Assembly: GCA_026120185.1 (NCBI GenBank)
Contig: JANUWF010001723.1
Coordinates: 930,001 to 994,000, forward strand
Reading direction: 5' to 3'
Length of the DNA: 64,000 nucleotides
DNA from: Voacanga thouarsii
Lineage: Eukaryota > Streptophyta > Magnoliopsida > Gentianales > Apocynaceae
Shown piece by piece: positions 12,440-24,113 of this stretch; the first letter of the stretch is position 1, and each line of letters starts with the position of its first letter. A program made the position numbers and the translations under genes. A model generated the notes under the pieces. That model worked only from the letters and a program-made list of their open reading frames with translations. It had not been told where the DNA came from and searched no databases.

Positions 12440-14202
12440 ACTGGTTTTTTTATCAATATAGGAAGCATGGTAGTTAATAAAAATGGAGAAGATGATTATA
12501 CCTGTGATCCTTCGCTATTTTGGTATGGGATAGGCTTGATGTAAGCTTCACCGTTGAAGCATAGGAGCCCTCTGTAAAATTTTTTGGCTTTGAAGTTTAA
12601 TTGTGTAAACCCAATTTAAATGGGTATAGGCGATTGTGTTTTTGTTTTGGATGTTTTTTGCAAAGTAAATATGTCCAAAGAAGCCAAAGAAGGCTGGAAA
12701 AATCGAAAAGAGAAGTCACTGCAACTTCGCACGCGGACAGAAGAAAAAACGAAGAAGAAAGCACTATTCATAAGCCGCCGTCGCGCTGAGCCGAGCCAAA
12801 GCCGCCGCCTGATTTCTGTGTCTGGAGCCGCTGGCTTATATACGCCGAGCCGAGCCGAGCCGATTGAATTGCAAATTTGCAATTGCGTGTGGGTCGCGCA
12901 CAGGTCGGGCGGCCGATTCGGATAAAGACGCGGGTGAACTACAGAGAGAAACCTGGCGCGGGCGAAAGCACTCGGGCGGGCGGGACGCGGCAGCGTCTGA
13001 TCTGGTGCGGCTGGTGCACCGGTGGGCTCGGTGGACCGAAGAGCAGAAGGCGCCGATCTGGTGCGACCGGTGCAGTGGACCTCCACCGATTTTTACTATT
13101 TTTTTATTTTTTTTCCTTTTTCGTTTTGGGTCCCATACCAGGCGAAGTTAATATTTTTGCAATATTTATATTCTTGGAATATATTTGCATGAAAAATATT
13201 AATAAGGAATTTTAGGATTAAACAAGATGTTTAATTCTATTATTTGGGCACTTAGGTTTAAAAAAAATAGAAAAGCATGAAAACGTTTACTGTTTTCGAG
13301 CATGCTATTTTTTTATGTACCTATGCGTGCTTTTTCTCAAAGACCAAAGTCTTTGGGAATATTTTTGACAAGAAAAATATTTTTCTTCAAAAATTAAATG
13401 GTTATTTTAATTGGTACAAAAATTAATCCTTGAATATTTTCTCAAATGATTTAATCCCTGACATATGAAATATATTGGATTTAGATATTTTTGTAAATTA
13501 AAATGGAGAGCCATTTTGTTTTGTTTTGGACTAGAAAAATGATTTTGTCAAATAAATTTGAAACCAAAGTCTCTAGAAAGTTTTAATTGGAAAATTTTTG
13601 AAATCATTAAGTTTTAATTTAAATAAAATTAGTCCATGGAGAAAATCTCTCAAAGGATATAAGCCTTGACATAGAAATTTTATTGGACCTAGATATTTTA
13701 TTTTTGAGTTAAGGAAAAACTTAATAGAAATTTCAAAAGGATATTTTTCAGAAAACCTTTATTTTAAAAGACTAAGTGGGAGAGGTGTTCCAACGGCCCC
13801 ACGGCTTCCATCACGGTCCTCATTAGAGATCGTGGATCCCCTCGCGTCACCCTGGGAGTGAACCCGTATAGGATGGGGATACCACAAGGATCTAGATCTA
13901 ATGGAATGATGTAATTAATAAATCGGGGCACGTACTATGATCGGCCAGCCCACGTTGGAGGTTATAGTGCAAGGTATGTCCATAGGAAATGAGAGGAAAC
14001 GGCCATCCCACGATGGAGTTATTCTCTAGACCATTACCTAGAAGGAAAATTAATTTGTGGTGGTTAATACACTTAGCTTAGGAAACTGTTAATCTTCCCA
14101 AGAAGTCATGTCAGTTTTCCTAAGAGCCAAATTATTTTCAGTGCACAAATTTTATTTTGTTTTCACAAACTAAATTCTTTCTTTTATTTTCGATTTTCAG
14201 AA
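12440..14202 (+). other. Untranslated leader of the copia element with a GC-rich block
   Basis: About 1.8 kb lies between the primer site and the gag start. Positions 12770-13085 are strikingly GC- and CpG-rich, with tandem GAGCC/GAGCCGAGCC units near 12845-12865, unlike the AT-rich surroundings. Short frames here have no domain. A pyrimidine tract ending in CAG sits directly before the gag ATG at 14203 and could be a splice acceptor. Confidence 0.6.
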
Positions 14203-15288
14203 ATGGTGGGAGGTTCTTTTAGTCCATTGGCCGTTATTCTCAGGAAAAATAAGTTAACGGGTCCAAACTATGTGGATTGAAAAAGGAACCTGGACATAAT
14301 ACTCACAGCTGAGGAGTATAAGTATGTCCTTTACGAGACCTACCCTATTATCGGGGAAGGTTCCACCGCCGATGAGCGAGAGGCTGAGAAGGCGTGGAAG
14401 AAAGCTGACGAAATGGCACGTTGCTATATGTTAGCTTCCATGTCTAATGTGCTCCAGTCAAAACACGAGCACATGGCTTCTGCATATGACATAAGTCAAT
14501 CATTGGCAACTATGTTCGCAGACAAGAGTCGGCCCGCAAGGCAGGAGGCTCTTCGAACTATTGTGAACACTAAGATGGCTGAGGGAGTATCAGTCCGAGA
14601 GCATATGCTCAAGATGATTGCTGCTTTCGAAGAGGCGAAAATCTTAGGAGCTGTCATTGACCCAGAGAGCCAAGTGGATATGGTTCTTGAATCTCTACCG
14701 GGCTCTTTTACTCAATTCAAGTTAAACTATAACATGAATAAGTTGAACATGAGTTTAACTGAACTGATGAAGGAGCTCCAGATGGCGGAGAAGGTCATGA
14801 AACCGCAATCTAAGGCCATGATTGCTAAGACTTCTTCTTCAAGAATTGGGCCTAAACCCAGAAAGTTCAAGAGGAAGAAGGGGAATGCAGCAGCCCAGCC
14901 CAAGGACAAGTCAAAGGGCAAGTGCTTCAAGTGTGGCAAGAAAGGACACTGGAAAAAGGAGTGTCCAGATCTTCAAACCAAGAAAAACCCCACAGGTAAT
15001 GTTTACTCTCTAGAGTCCATATCAATGGTAGGATCAACTTCCACTTGGATTATTGATTCAGGAGCCACTGATCATATCTGTAACTCCTTGCAGGGGTTTA
15101 AGAAGATAAGAAGACTCAAGAAGGGCGAACATGGGCTTCGAGTAGGTAATGGAACACAAGTCTGGACCTTTGCAGTGGGAGAGCTGGATCTAATTTTTTA
15201 TTGTAATAAGATAGTGGTTTTAAAGGATATTTTATATGTACCTGGTTTTCGTCAGAATTTGATTTCAGTTGCAAAACTTATTAATTAA
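14203..15288 (+). pseudogene. copia gag and protease region, with stops
   Basis: The frame starts at ATG 14203 and is hit by TGA at 14278, where a Trp codon is expected (NYVD then W). The open part from 14413 contains the retrotransposon gag domain and a zinc knuckle CFKCGKKGHWKKEC encoded near 14925-14965. The protease core WIIDSGATDHIC, with the catalytic DSGA, is encoded near 15044-15080. TAA ends the frame at 15286-15288 in a conserved region (SVAKLIN), and the reading continues in another frame, so there is a stop and a frameshift there. Confidence 0.93.
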
Positions 15289-16420
15289 GGATATATCTTT
15301 CCATTCTGGTATTTCTATCAGTAGAGATGGAGAAATTTTATGTACTGGGCACATGTATGAAAATATGTTCTTTTTAAACCCTATTAGCAACCAATCAAAT
15401 AACGCTCAGTCTGAACCTTTAACTAGGAAGAGAAAGACCAATATCAATTATTCATACATTTGGCATCTAAGGTTGGGTCATATTAACTCAACTAGGATTC
15501 AGAGGCTAATCCATAATGAGCCTTTGGGCTCATTGAGATTGGAAAGTTGGCCTCAGTGTGAATCCTGCCTGATGGGAAAAATGACCAAAAGGTCTTTTAC
15601 ACCAAAGGCGGATAGAACCAAGGAGGTGTTGAGTCTTGTTCACACTGATGTGTGTGGTCTATTGTCTACACCAGCTAGAGGAGGTTTTGAGTACTTCGTC
15701 ACGTTCACGGATGATTGTACGAGGTATGGTTACATTTACCTTATGAGACGCAAGTCTGACTCTTTTGACAAGTTCAAGGAGTTTAAGGCTGAAGTGGAGC
15801 GTCGGACAGGTAAATTAATCAAAACCTTACGATCGGATTGTAGTGGAGAGTACCTCCTAGGTGAATTCAATGACTACATGGTACATCATAAGATAGTATC
15901 CCAACTCTCTGCGCCGGGAACACCCCAGCAGAATGGAGTAGCTGAGAGAAGGAACAGGACATTGATGGAAATAGTACGAAGCATGATGTCTCATGCTACT
16001 CTTCCAGTGTCCTTTTGGAGATATGCCCTGGAAACAGCGGCATATATTCTGAACTTGGTGCCTTCCAAGTCAATACCTAGGACTCCCTATGAGATGTGGA
16101 CTGGGCGTAAGCCAAGTCTGAATCATCTCAGGATTTGAGGTTGTCCAGCTTATGTACTGGTTAAGGGAGACAAGTTGGAACCAAGATCAGAATTATGCTA
16201 TTTTGTTGGTTATCCAAAAGGGTCGAAAGGAGGTTACTTTTATCATCCTAAGGAGCAGAAGGTACTAGTCAGTACCAATGCTAGATACTTAGAAGATGAT
16301 CAAAGTACTTCCACTAAAGGTTCAACGAAGTTGGAACTTAAGGAGAAGTTATCTACAGAATCAACTTCTTCTGACCCGATTGTGGAACAAGAAGAGGCAC
16401 AGCCTCAAGAGCCTGTGTAA
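15269..16420 (+). pseudogene. copia integrase region, with stops
   Basis: After the frameshift the frame carries the integrase HHCC-type zinc region (WHLRLGH, then CESCLMGK) and the DDE catalytic core (HTDVCGL, FTDDCTRYGY, GTPQQNGVAERRNRT). It ends with TGA at 16136-16138, where a Trp codon is expected, and resumes to about 16420 with the C-terminal part (GYPKGSKGGYFY). Integrase inserts the cDNA copy in the genome; this one cannot be made in one piece. Confidence 0.93.
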
Positions 16421-18085
16421 ATGGAGCCCCGTCGTAGTAGGAGAGTATCTAGGGTTCCGGATAGATGGACTGGAGAAGCCTTTGAGTTGGTCTCCGACCA
16501 TTAGGAACAAGACCCCACTAAATACGAGGAGGCTATTGCTGATGCCGATGCAAATCTGTGGCATGAAGCAATGAAAGCCGAGATTGAGTTTATGTACCTC
16601 AATCAGGTTTGGGATCTTGTAGCTTCACCTGAGGGGATAAAACCCATTGGGTGCAATTGGGTATACAAGAGAAAGAGATGAGCGGATGGGAAGGTGGAAA
16701 CCTTCAAAGCTAGGCTTGTGGTGAAAGGGTATACTCAGAAAGAGAGAATCGACTATGAGGAAACCTTTCCCCTGGTAGCCATGCTTAAATCCATCCGCAT
16801 TCTCTTTACCATCGCATGTCACTATGACTACGAGATATGGCAAATGGATGTCAAGACGGCATTCTTAAATGGCCATCTTAGCGAAGACATCTATATGTCC
16901 CAACCGGAAGGCTTCATTGCTGAAGGCCAGGAACACATGGTTTGCAAGCTTAAGAAGTCCATGTATAGACTTAAGCAGGCATCGAGAGCATGGAACATTC
17001 GTTTTGATGAGACTGTAAAGTCTTATGGTTTTATTCACAACGAAGATGAACCATGCGTGTACAGGAAACTTGAAGGCATTAATGTGGTTTTTCTTATCCT
17101 GTATGTGGATGACATTCTACTCATTGGAAATGATGTAGGGACATTATCATCTACAAAGGTTTGGCTGTCTAGTCAATTCAGTATGAAGGACTTGGGAGAA
17201 GCCAGCTACATTCTCGGGATTAGGCTTCTTAGAAATAGGAAGTAGAGAATGTTAGGATTATCCCAAGTGACATACATTGACAAGATGCTGGCCAAGTATA
17301 GCATGGACTCATGCAAGGGAGCTCTAATCCCTTGCAGACATGGGTTGTCATTTTCTTCGAAGGACTGCCCTAAGTCTCAAGAAGAAAAGGACAGAATGAG
17401 TAGGATTCCCTACGCTTCGGCTGTGGGAAGTCTCATGTACGCCATGCTGTGTACGAGGCCAGATATCTACTTTGCCGTGGGCTTAGTTAGAAGATATCAG
17501 TTAAACCCATGAGAGGTTCATTAGCAAGCTGTAAAGCATATTCTCAAGTACCTCAAGAGAAAGAGAGATTATATGCTGGTTTACAGGGCTGATGATTTGG
17601 TTCCTACAGGATACACAGACTCAGACTTCCAGGCGGATAAGGATGAGAGAAAATCCACTAGTGGATATGTCTTCACCTTGTCTGGAGGAGCAATTTTATG
17701 GAGGAGTAGAAAGCAGTCTTGTATTGCTGACTCAACCATGTAAGCTGAGTATGTGGCTGCTTCAGAGGCGTCCAAGGAAGCAGTTTGGCTCCGGAAGTTC
17801 CTTTCAGAACTTGGAGTCGTTCCACATTTGGACAGGCTGATTGTGATGCATTGCGACAACACTGGAGCAGTATCACAATCTAAGGAGCCTCGGAACCACA
17901 AGAAGGGGAAACACATCGAGAGGAAGTACCACCTGATTCGGGATTTCATCCAGAGACAGGAAGTCGTGGTGGAACATATTACCTCAGAAAACAATCTAGC
18001 AGATCCATTCACCAAGCCTTTGGCTGAGAGAGTCTTCAAGAAACACTTAGACGCCATAGGGGTGGGCACCTATGGACTTACCTAG
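16421..18085 (+). pseudogene. copia reverse transcriptase and RNase H region, with stops
   Basis: The reverse transcriptase carries KARLVVKGYTQ, DVKTAFLNG and the catalytic YVDD (within ILYVDDILLIG). RNase H carries GYTDSDFQADKDERKS, AEYVAASEA and a DNTGA motif. Stops interrupt it at 16502, 16679, 17243, 17510 and about 17742. Most fit single G-to-A or C-to-T changes in Trp, Gln or Arg codons. The frame ends near 18085 just ahead of the polypurine tract. Confidence 0.94.
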
Positions 18086-18090
18086 TCTTA

Positions 18091-18107
18091 GAGTGCAAGT
18101 GGGAGAT
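18091..18107 (+). promoter_or_regulatory. Polypurine tract of the copia element
   Basis: A purine-rich stretch (AAGTGGGAGA) lies directly before the 3' LTR, in the expected position for priming plus-strand DNA synthesis. Confidence 0.85.
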
Positions 18108-20138
18108 TGTTGGATTGTATGCCCTCTTAGACTAGGTTTCTGATGTAAAATCAAATATTTTAATAAAATAATTTATTTTCAGAATCTGTTTGTGAATTTA
18201 CTTTTTGTTTGTGCACAATTTTCGTTTAGAACAGACCCATTGTGTTTAAATAAGTGATCAATGTGAATGGTGGTCTTTCACAGTAAGGTATGGATCACGG
18301 GTTATTTAACACATAAACATTTGTTCTTAACCTATTGATGAGACTGGGAACCTCATCATGTTTAGGTTATTATGTTATGAATTCCAAACGGGGAATGGCT
18401 TACCTTTAGCCAGTGAGTAGTCCACTCACTTCATGACATAAGCGTATTTCGAATACGTAGGACAGGACCTATAGTAGTGGTTTCTAAAAGTACCATATGA
18501 TAGAAACCTAGGCTACTACCGCTACAGCGTGGACTAGTACTCTACGACTTGAGTATGAGTTGGTGGTCTGACGAAGCTGGAAGCATATACTTTGATTTGC
18601 TATAGTTGAGGTTCTATCGTAGGGCCAATATACTTGCATGTTGGGTATGTGTGACTAGTTAGTTAAGACAGACTTATACAAGATAGTTTCTGCACTATAT
18701 CGCCCCTTGTGGTTGTCCGAATGGTCTAAAATGTCCAGGGCCCTGGGAAACATGACTTGGATGTTTACTTTAGGGTAGCTCCCTTGGAAAGCGGAAACAC
18801 TCCAGGAAGTCGTGGATCATTGGACTAGAAGCCTAAGGATGGTAGATGTCATTTAAATGGGTGTTAGTACATTTCTTCCTCTCTAAATGTACGGCGATGT
18901 ATAGAGGGGTATTTTAGTCATTTTACCTGTAGGTCGAAGACTTTGCTAATGCAGCATTATCCTTGGGGTCAATATTTCCTTATGGTGATATTAGGAAAGA
19001 TTTAAAATGCAAAATACAACTATTTATATAGTAGGGGTATTTTGGTCATTTTAGCAACCAAGGCGATGTGTCTTTTTGGTCCTCGGAATAGCCCGTGAGT
19101 CCTAACTAATTTTGGGTTGAGGAATTGGTCTCAGTTCAAGAGGATTTTATTTTATTTTATTTTATTTTATTTTATTCAGGAAGTCTAATTTATTATTGGA
19201 TTGGAATAAAATAAATAAATAAATTAAAATAGGAGTTGAGAGAAATTTAATTATCTAGTTTAATTGGTTAATTAATTATTCAGGGCCTAGGTCCAGTATG
19301 AATAATTAAGAAATTAACCTGTGCTTAAACTAGGGAAAATAATTAATGTTTAATTATTTATTGGGTTATTTATATAGGCCAAAGAAATAAATAATTAAAG
19401 ATTAATTATTATGGTTCATTTGGGCTCATTAATTATTTATTGGGTTGTTTATATAAGCCCAGAAAATAAATAATTAATGTTTATTATTTTGGGCCTTTTG
19501 GGTCCAAGAAAAATAATAAATATTTTTCTGGCCCAATAGCTTGACCCTTAGGGTTTTTTCCAGATACGGTTAAGAAGAATTTAGGGTTAGGCCAAACTGA
19601 TTCTCAGGATAACATCCGGGTGTTTTGAAATCCCGAAAATATGTTTATCAGAAAATGAGAAACCCAGTTTTGGCTAACTAATAAACTAGTCTCTGGTAGA
19701 AAATAAACTCTAATCTCCCTAGCCTTACAGAGAACTCACGTCTCTCTCTCTGCCCTCTCTGACGTCTCCCTTTTCTTGTTGTTCTTCTTGGACTTTGCTA
19801 ACCAATAGCAAGTGAACCAAGGAGAATTGAGACTGTTCCTCTTCACCATAGTGTTCACCGACTAGAGTATAGGCAGAGGAATATTCCGAGAGTTGGAAAG
19901 CTTGGCGTTGATGCAAACAAGGCGAAGTAGAAGGCTAGCGGGTGTTCAACCGGAAGCTTCTTCAAGTGGGCGAAGCGAGGCGATTCCAGTCGTTCAATCT
20001 GCTCCTACTCAACCTAGAAGGGTTAAGGAGCGCAAATGTATGATCCTCACGCTTCCGTATGGCCTTTAAGGCTTGGTTTTATTTTTCTCTGTTTTTTTTC
20101 CTGTAACCAGTGCATGCTCCCCTGTTTCGTCTCCCTCA
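18108..20138 (+). repeat. 3' LTR of the nested copia element
   Basis: Starts TGTTGGATTG and matches the 5' LTR over its whole length with scattered substitutions and a longer TTTTA repeat near 19145-19175. It ends CCCTCA and is followed by host MULE sequence. Confidence 0.94.
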
Positions 20139-20143
20139 ACCAG

Positions 20144-21366
20144 TTGTTAGGCCCATTTGTGGGGCAAACAATTAGTACATAAGCCTTCTTATATGCTTCA
20201 ATGCTGTAACATTGATCCACAAAATTCTCAGGGTTTTCTCCTAACTTTGTTAGGGCAGCCACAACATGCATACAAGGGATGCTTGAAATATTCCATTTTC
20301 TACAATAGCAAGTTCGCATTCCTATATCCACTGCAAACTGCTCATCATTTGACTAGCTAACTTGAAACATAGTTTCACCTGCATAAGATGCAGACCAATT
20401 TGTCGAAGCCTCCTTCACTGTTTCCAATCTTTTGATAATTACTGGGCAAATATTTCCCTACTGATTTGAAATTCACTTCCCATACTTTTGTTGTTTCAAC
20501 ATAACGTGCACCCTTATTCTCTCCAACAATATCAAAATCGGCTTTAACCTTGCATGTAGAAGATCCCTATTGAATGATTCACAATGGTTGTTCAACAAAA
20601 TATCACGCTTGTTGGTTTCTCTAAAGTGAGATCTGCTTCAGAAGCTTGGACAAGTGTGTGCTATCAACCAATTGTAAGCAGCCATGTCAAAGTCCTTTAG
20701 TGCATTCATTTCTACCTCAAATTTGTTGGGGTATGTTGATTTAACACACTTCTATGGTTGATCCTTCAATTTGTCTCCTGGATGTGATTTTTGAAAATTA
20801 TTATGCAAGTGGCGGACATAGTATCGATGTTCAATTCCAGGTAATAGCTGTTGAATAGCTTGAATTAATCTCTATAGAATTAAACGAAATAAACTAGTAA
20901 GTGATTATTCTCTAAGTCTAAAAAAAGGAATTAAACTTCATGAAAGACAGCTTTTCCATACCTTCTGCCTATCAGACATGAAACACCACTTCTCAGGCTT
21001 CTATATGTCAAGATCATCTATTAGGCCTTCAATAAACTACTTCCATGTTGATTTGTTTTCAGCTTCAGTTACTGCCATTATTGGCATCAACACCCATTGC
21101 TGTTAACAACATCCCTCTATGGGGCCCCTTTAAAAAAGTCCCATACAGGCCAAGGACTTTTCTAGAGCTAGCTTTGAATTCTTTTCTAAGTGCATCAAGG
21201 CATATATAAATCCTTCGGAATACACTAACTTCGGTGTCCTCATTCTCCACCATATCAATGCAAATTATTGTCTTAGGATTGCTTCTCCTCAACTCTTCAC
21301 AATAACTCCACAATAATTTGTATTGATCTTTATATTTTCCTTCAATCAACAATCTTGCCTCTCGTC
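20144..21366 (-). pseudogene. mudrA transposase, catalytic and SWIM segment
   Basis: Read on the minus strand, this follows directly from the MuDR-domain segment once the solo LTR is removed: YRCRREARLLIEG joins across the insertion. It contains the MULE transposase domain (GLYGTFLKGPHRGMLLTAMG; later IEHRYYVRHLHNNFQ and KSHPGDKLK) and the SWIM zinc finger at 20331-20230 (CYCRKWNISSIPCMHVVAAL, a CxC...CxH pattern). The DG of the usual DGTFLK catalytic box reads YG here, so one catalytic Asp appears lost. Stops and a small deletion after DANNG also break it. It ends at the copia insertion. Confidence 0.9.
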
Positions 21367-23405
21367 TGACGGGCAGAAAACAAAGGAGCATGCTTCAACG
21401 GGAAAAAAACAAAGGAAAAAAAATCACAAACCTTAAAGGCCGCACGGAAGCGTTAAAATCATACATTTGCGCGCTTTAAACCTACTAGGTTGAGTAGGAG
21501 TGGATGGAACGACAGGAACTACTTCGCCTTGCCCATTTGAAGAAGCTTCCGGTTGAAAACCAGCTAACCTTCTATTTCGCCTTGTTTGCATGAACGCCAA
21601 GCCTTTCAGCTCTCAGAATATGTCACTGCCCAACCTCTAGTCGGTGAACACAACAGTGAAGAATAATGGTCTCAAGTCTCCTTGGATCTCTTGCTATTGG
21701 TTAGCAAAGCTCCAAGGAGAACAACAGAGGAGAATGAGACGTTAGAGTGAGAAAGAGAGGCGTGAGTCTCTATTGTTGTTAGGGAGATTAGGGTTTTTCT
21801 TTCACCAGATACTTGTTTATTGGTCAGTCAAAACTAGGTCTCTCATTCTCTGATAAACATATCCCCCGGGATGTCATATTTCAAACACTCGGATATTATT
21901 CTGAGAATAAGTTTGGCTTAACCTTAAACTCATCTGAACCGTATCTAGAAAAAATCCTACGGTCCAAGTTATTGGGCCGAAATAATATTTATTATTTTTC
22001 TTGGACCCAAAAGGCCCAAAATAATAAATACTAATTATTTATTTTTTGGGCTTATATAAATAACTCAATAAATAATTAATGAGCCCAAATGAACCAAAAT
22101 AATTAATCTTTAATTATTTATTTCTTATACTTATATAAATAACACAATAAATAATTAAATATTAATTATTTTTCCTAATTTAAGCCCAAGTTAATTTCCT
22201 AATTATTCATACTGGACCTAGGCCCTGAATAATTAATTGACCAATTAAACCAGATAATTAATTTCTCTCAACTCCTATTTTTTATTTTATTTATTTATTT
22301 ATTTTATTTCAATCTAATAATAAATTAGACATCCTGAATAAAATAAAATAAAATAAAATAAAATAAAATCCTTTTGAACTAATACAAATTCCTCAACCCA
22401 AAATTAATTAGGACTTACGGGTTATTCCGATGACCAAAAAGACACATCACCTTGGCTGCTAAAATGACCAAAATATCCCTGCTATATAAATAGCTATATT
22501 TTACATTTTAAATATTTCATAATATCACCATAAGAAAATATTGTCCCCAAGGACAATGCTGCATTAGCAAAGTCTCCGACCTACATGTGAAATGACTAAA
22601 ATACTCCTCTACACATCGCCGTACATTTAGAAAGGAAGAAATGAACTAACACCCATCTAAATGACATCTACCATCCTTAGGCTTCTAGTCCAATGATCCA
22701 CGACTTCCTGGAGTGTTTTCGCTTTCCAAGGGAGCTACCCTAAAGTAAACATTCGAGTCATGTTTCCCAGGGCCCTGGACATTTTAGACCATTCGGACAA
22801 CCACAAGGGGCGATATAGTACAGAAACTATCTTGTACAAGTCTGTCTTAACTAACTAGTTACATATACCCAATACACAAGTATATTGGTTCTACTATAGA
22901 ACCTCAACTATAGCATATCAAAGCATATACTTCCTGCTTCGTCAGACCACCAACTCATACTCAAGTCGTAGAGTACTAGTCCACGCTGTAGCGGTAGTAG
23001 TCTAGGTTTCTATCATATAATACTTTTAAAAACCACTACTACAGGTCCTGTCATACGTATTCGAAATACGCTTATATCATGAAGTGAATGGACTACTTAC
23101 TGACTAAATGTACGCCATTCCCCATTTGGAATTCATAACATAATAACTTAAACATGATGAGATTCCCAGTCTCATCAATAGGTTAAGAATAAATGTTTAT
23201 GTGTTAAATAACCCGTGATCCATACCTTACTGTGAAAGACCACCATTCACATGGATCACTTATTTAAACACTATGGGTCTGTTCCAAACGCAAATTGTGC
23301 ACAGCCAAGAAGTAAATTCACAAACAATTTCTGAAAATAAATTCTTTTATTAAAATATTCGATTTTACATTAGAAACCTAATCTAAGAGGGTATACAATC
23401 CAACA
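21367..23405 (-). repeat. Solo LTR of the same long-LTR copia family
   Basis: On the minus strand it starts TGTTGGATTG at 23405 and ends CCGTCA at 21367, about 2.04 kb, matching the LTRs at 10401 and 18108 inverted. A clean 5-bp target duplication flanks it (TCGTC at 21362-21366 and 23406-23410, plus strand). No internal retrotransposon sequence remains, so it arose by recombination between the two LTRs of a former full element. It is more diverged from the other two LTRs than they are from each other, which suggests an older insertion. Confidence 0.95.
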
Positions 23406-23410
23406 TCGTC

Positions 23411-24113
23411 TGCATCTATAAACCTTCCATTGTGAAATGTCCAGAATTAAATCTTTGTGTACTTTATCTTGGAGCTCATTCATCTTGACCCCATTCACAA
23501 ATCTGAAGTCATCAATATATTTAGCTGCACGGTACTTTGCATTTGCTAGATTGTGATTCAAGCTTCTTGAACATTCATACTTATCTTGTAAAGTTCTAAT
23601 TTGAAATGAAGGAGTATCCCTCACCTTATGGCCATAGACAGTCCACTTACATGTGTCACGCCCTCACTCTTTCTTTATCATTCTTCTTGAAAAAAACTTT
23701 TCTACCATGCTTGATTCCGTGGTTTATTATTGCAGCCTTAAGGTCCTCTTTGGTGTTAAATATCATGCCCACTTCAAAGATAGGATCTTGTCCATCCCTC
23801 TTATTGTTAAAAATACCTTAGCCCTCTTACTACTTGGCTCCTCATCATCACTGGTGGAATCTCCATCAAAATACTCATTGTCTGTATCTAGCATGCTTTG
23901 TTCCTCTAGGCCAAACTCAACATTCTCATTTGCAAATTCCTCTTCATTTTTATAAAAAGCCTGCTTGTACATCCATGTTCTTCATCTACCTTTGATACCA
24001 CCTCTCTTTTTTTTAATGATTTATGTTTGTTCTTGGCCAATTTCCACAGTTGTTTGTGCATGTTCATTAAGCTTCTCAACATTTGCTTCGTCATCTACCA
24101 CATTATTAAAATT
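23411..24113 (-). pseudogene. mudrA transposase, N-terminal acidic and MuDR-domain segment
   Basis: The minus strand encodes an acidic stretch (to about 23800) and then, after a frameshift, the MuDR N-terminal domain (FEVGMIFNTKEDLKAAIINH, then RKVFFKKN). A TGA at about 23655 and a further shift precede CKWTVYGHKVRDTPSFQIR and the DISQWKVYRCR segment that reaches the solo LTR. The acidic part is in the same frame as the preceding ULP1-linked region, separated only by three stop codons between 24114 and 23972. Confidence 0.85.

Larger units (their letters stand above)
10401..20138 (+). mobile_element. Full-length Ty1/copia LTR retrotransposon, multiply inactivated
   Basis: Two LTRs of about 2.02 kb (10401-12423 and 18108-20138) enclose a primer-binding site, gag, protease, integrase, reverse transcriptase and RNase H in the copia order (integrase before reverse transcriptase). 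CCAG flanks both sides (10397-10400 and 20140-20143); a 5-bp duplication would carry one mismatch (GCCAG/ACCAG). The insertion splits the MULE transposase gene between its SWIM and zinc-knuckle parts. At least eight in-frame stops interrupt the coding region. The two LTRs are very similar, so the insertion is fairly recent, but the element cannot move by itself. Confidence 0.96.

Noticed and set aside
12616..13215. Several overlapping frames on both strands in the copia leader
   Set aside because: GC-rich sequence with few stop codons yields long frames by chance; none has a domain and they overlap each other.
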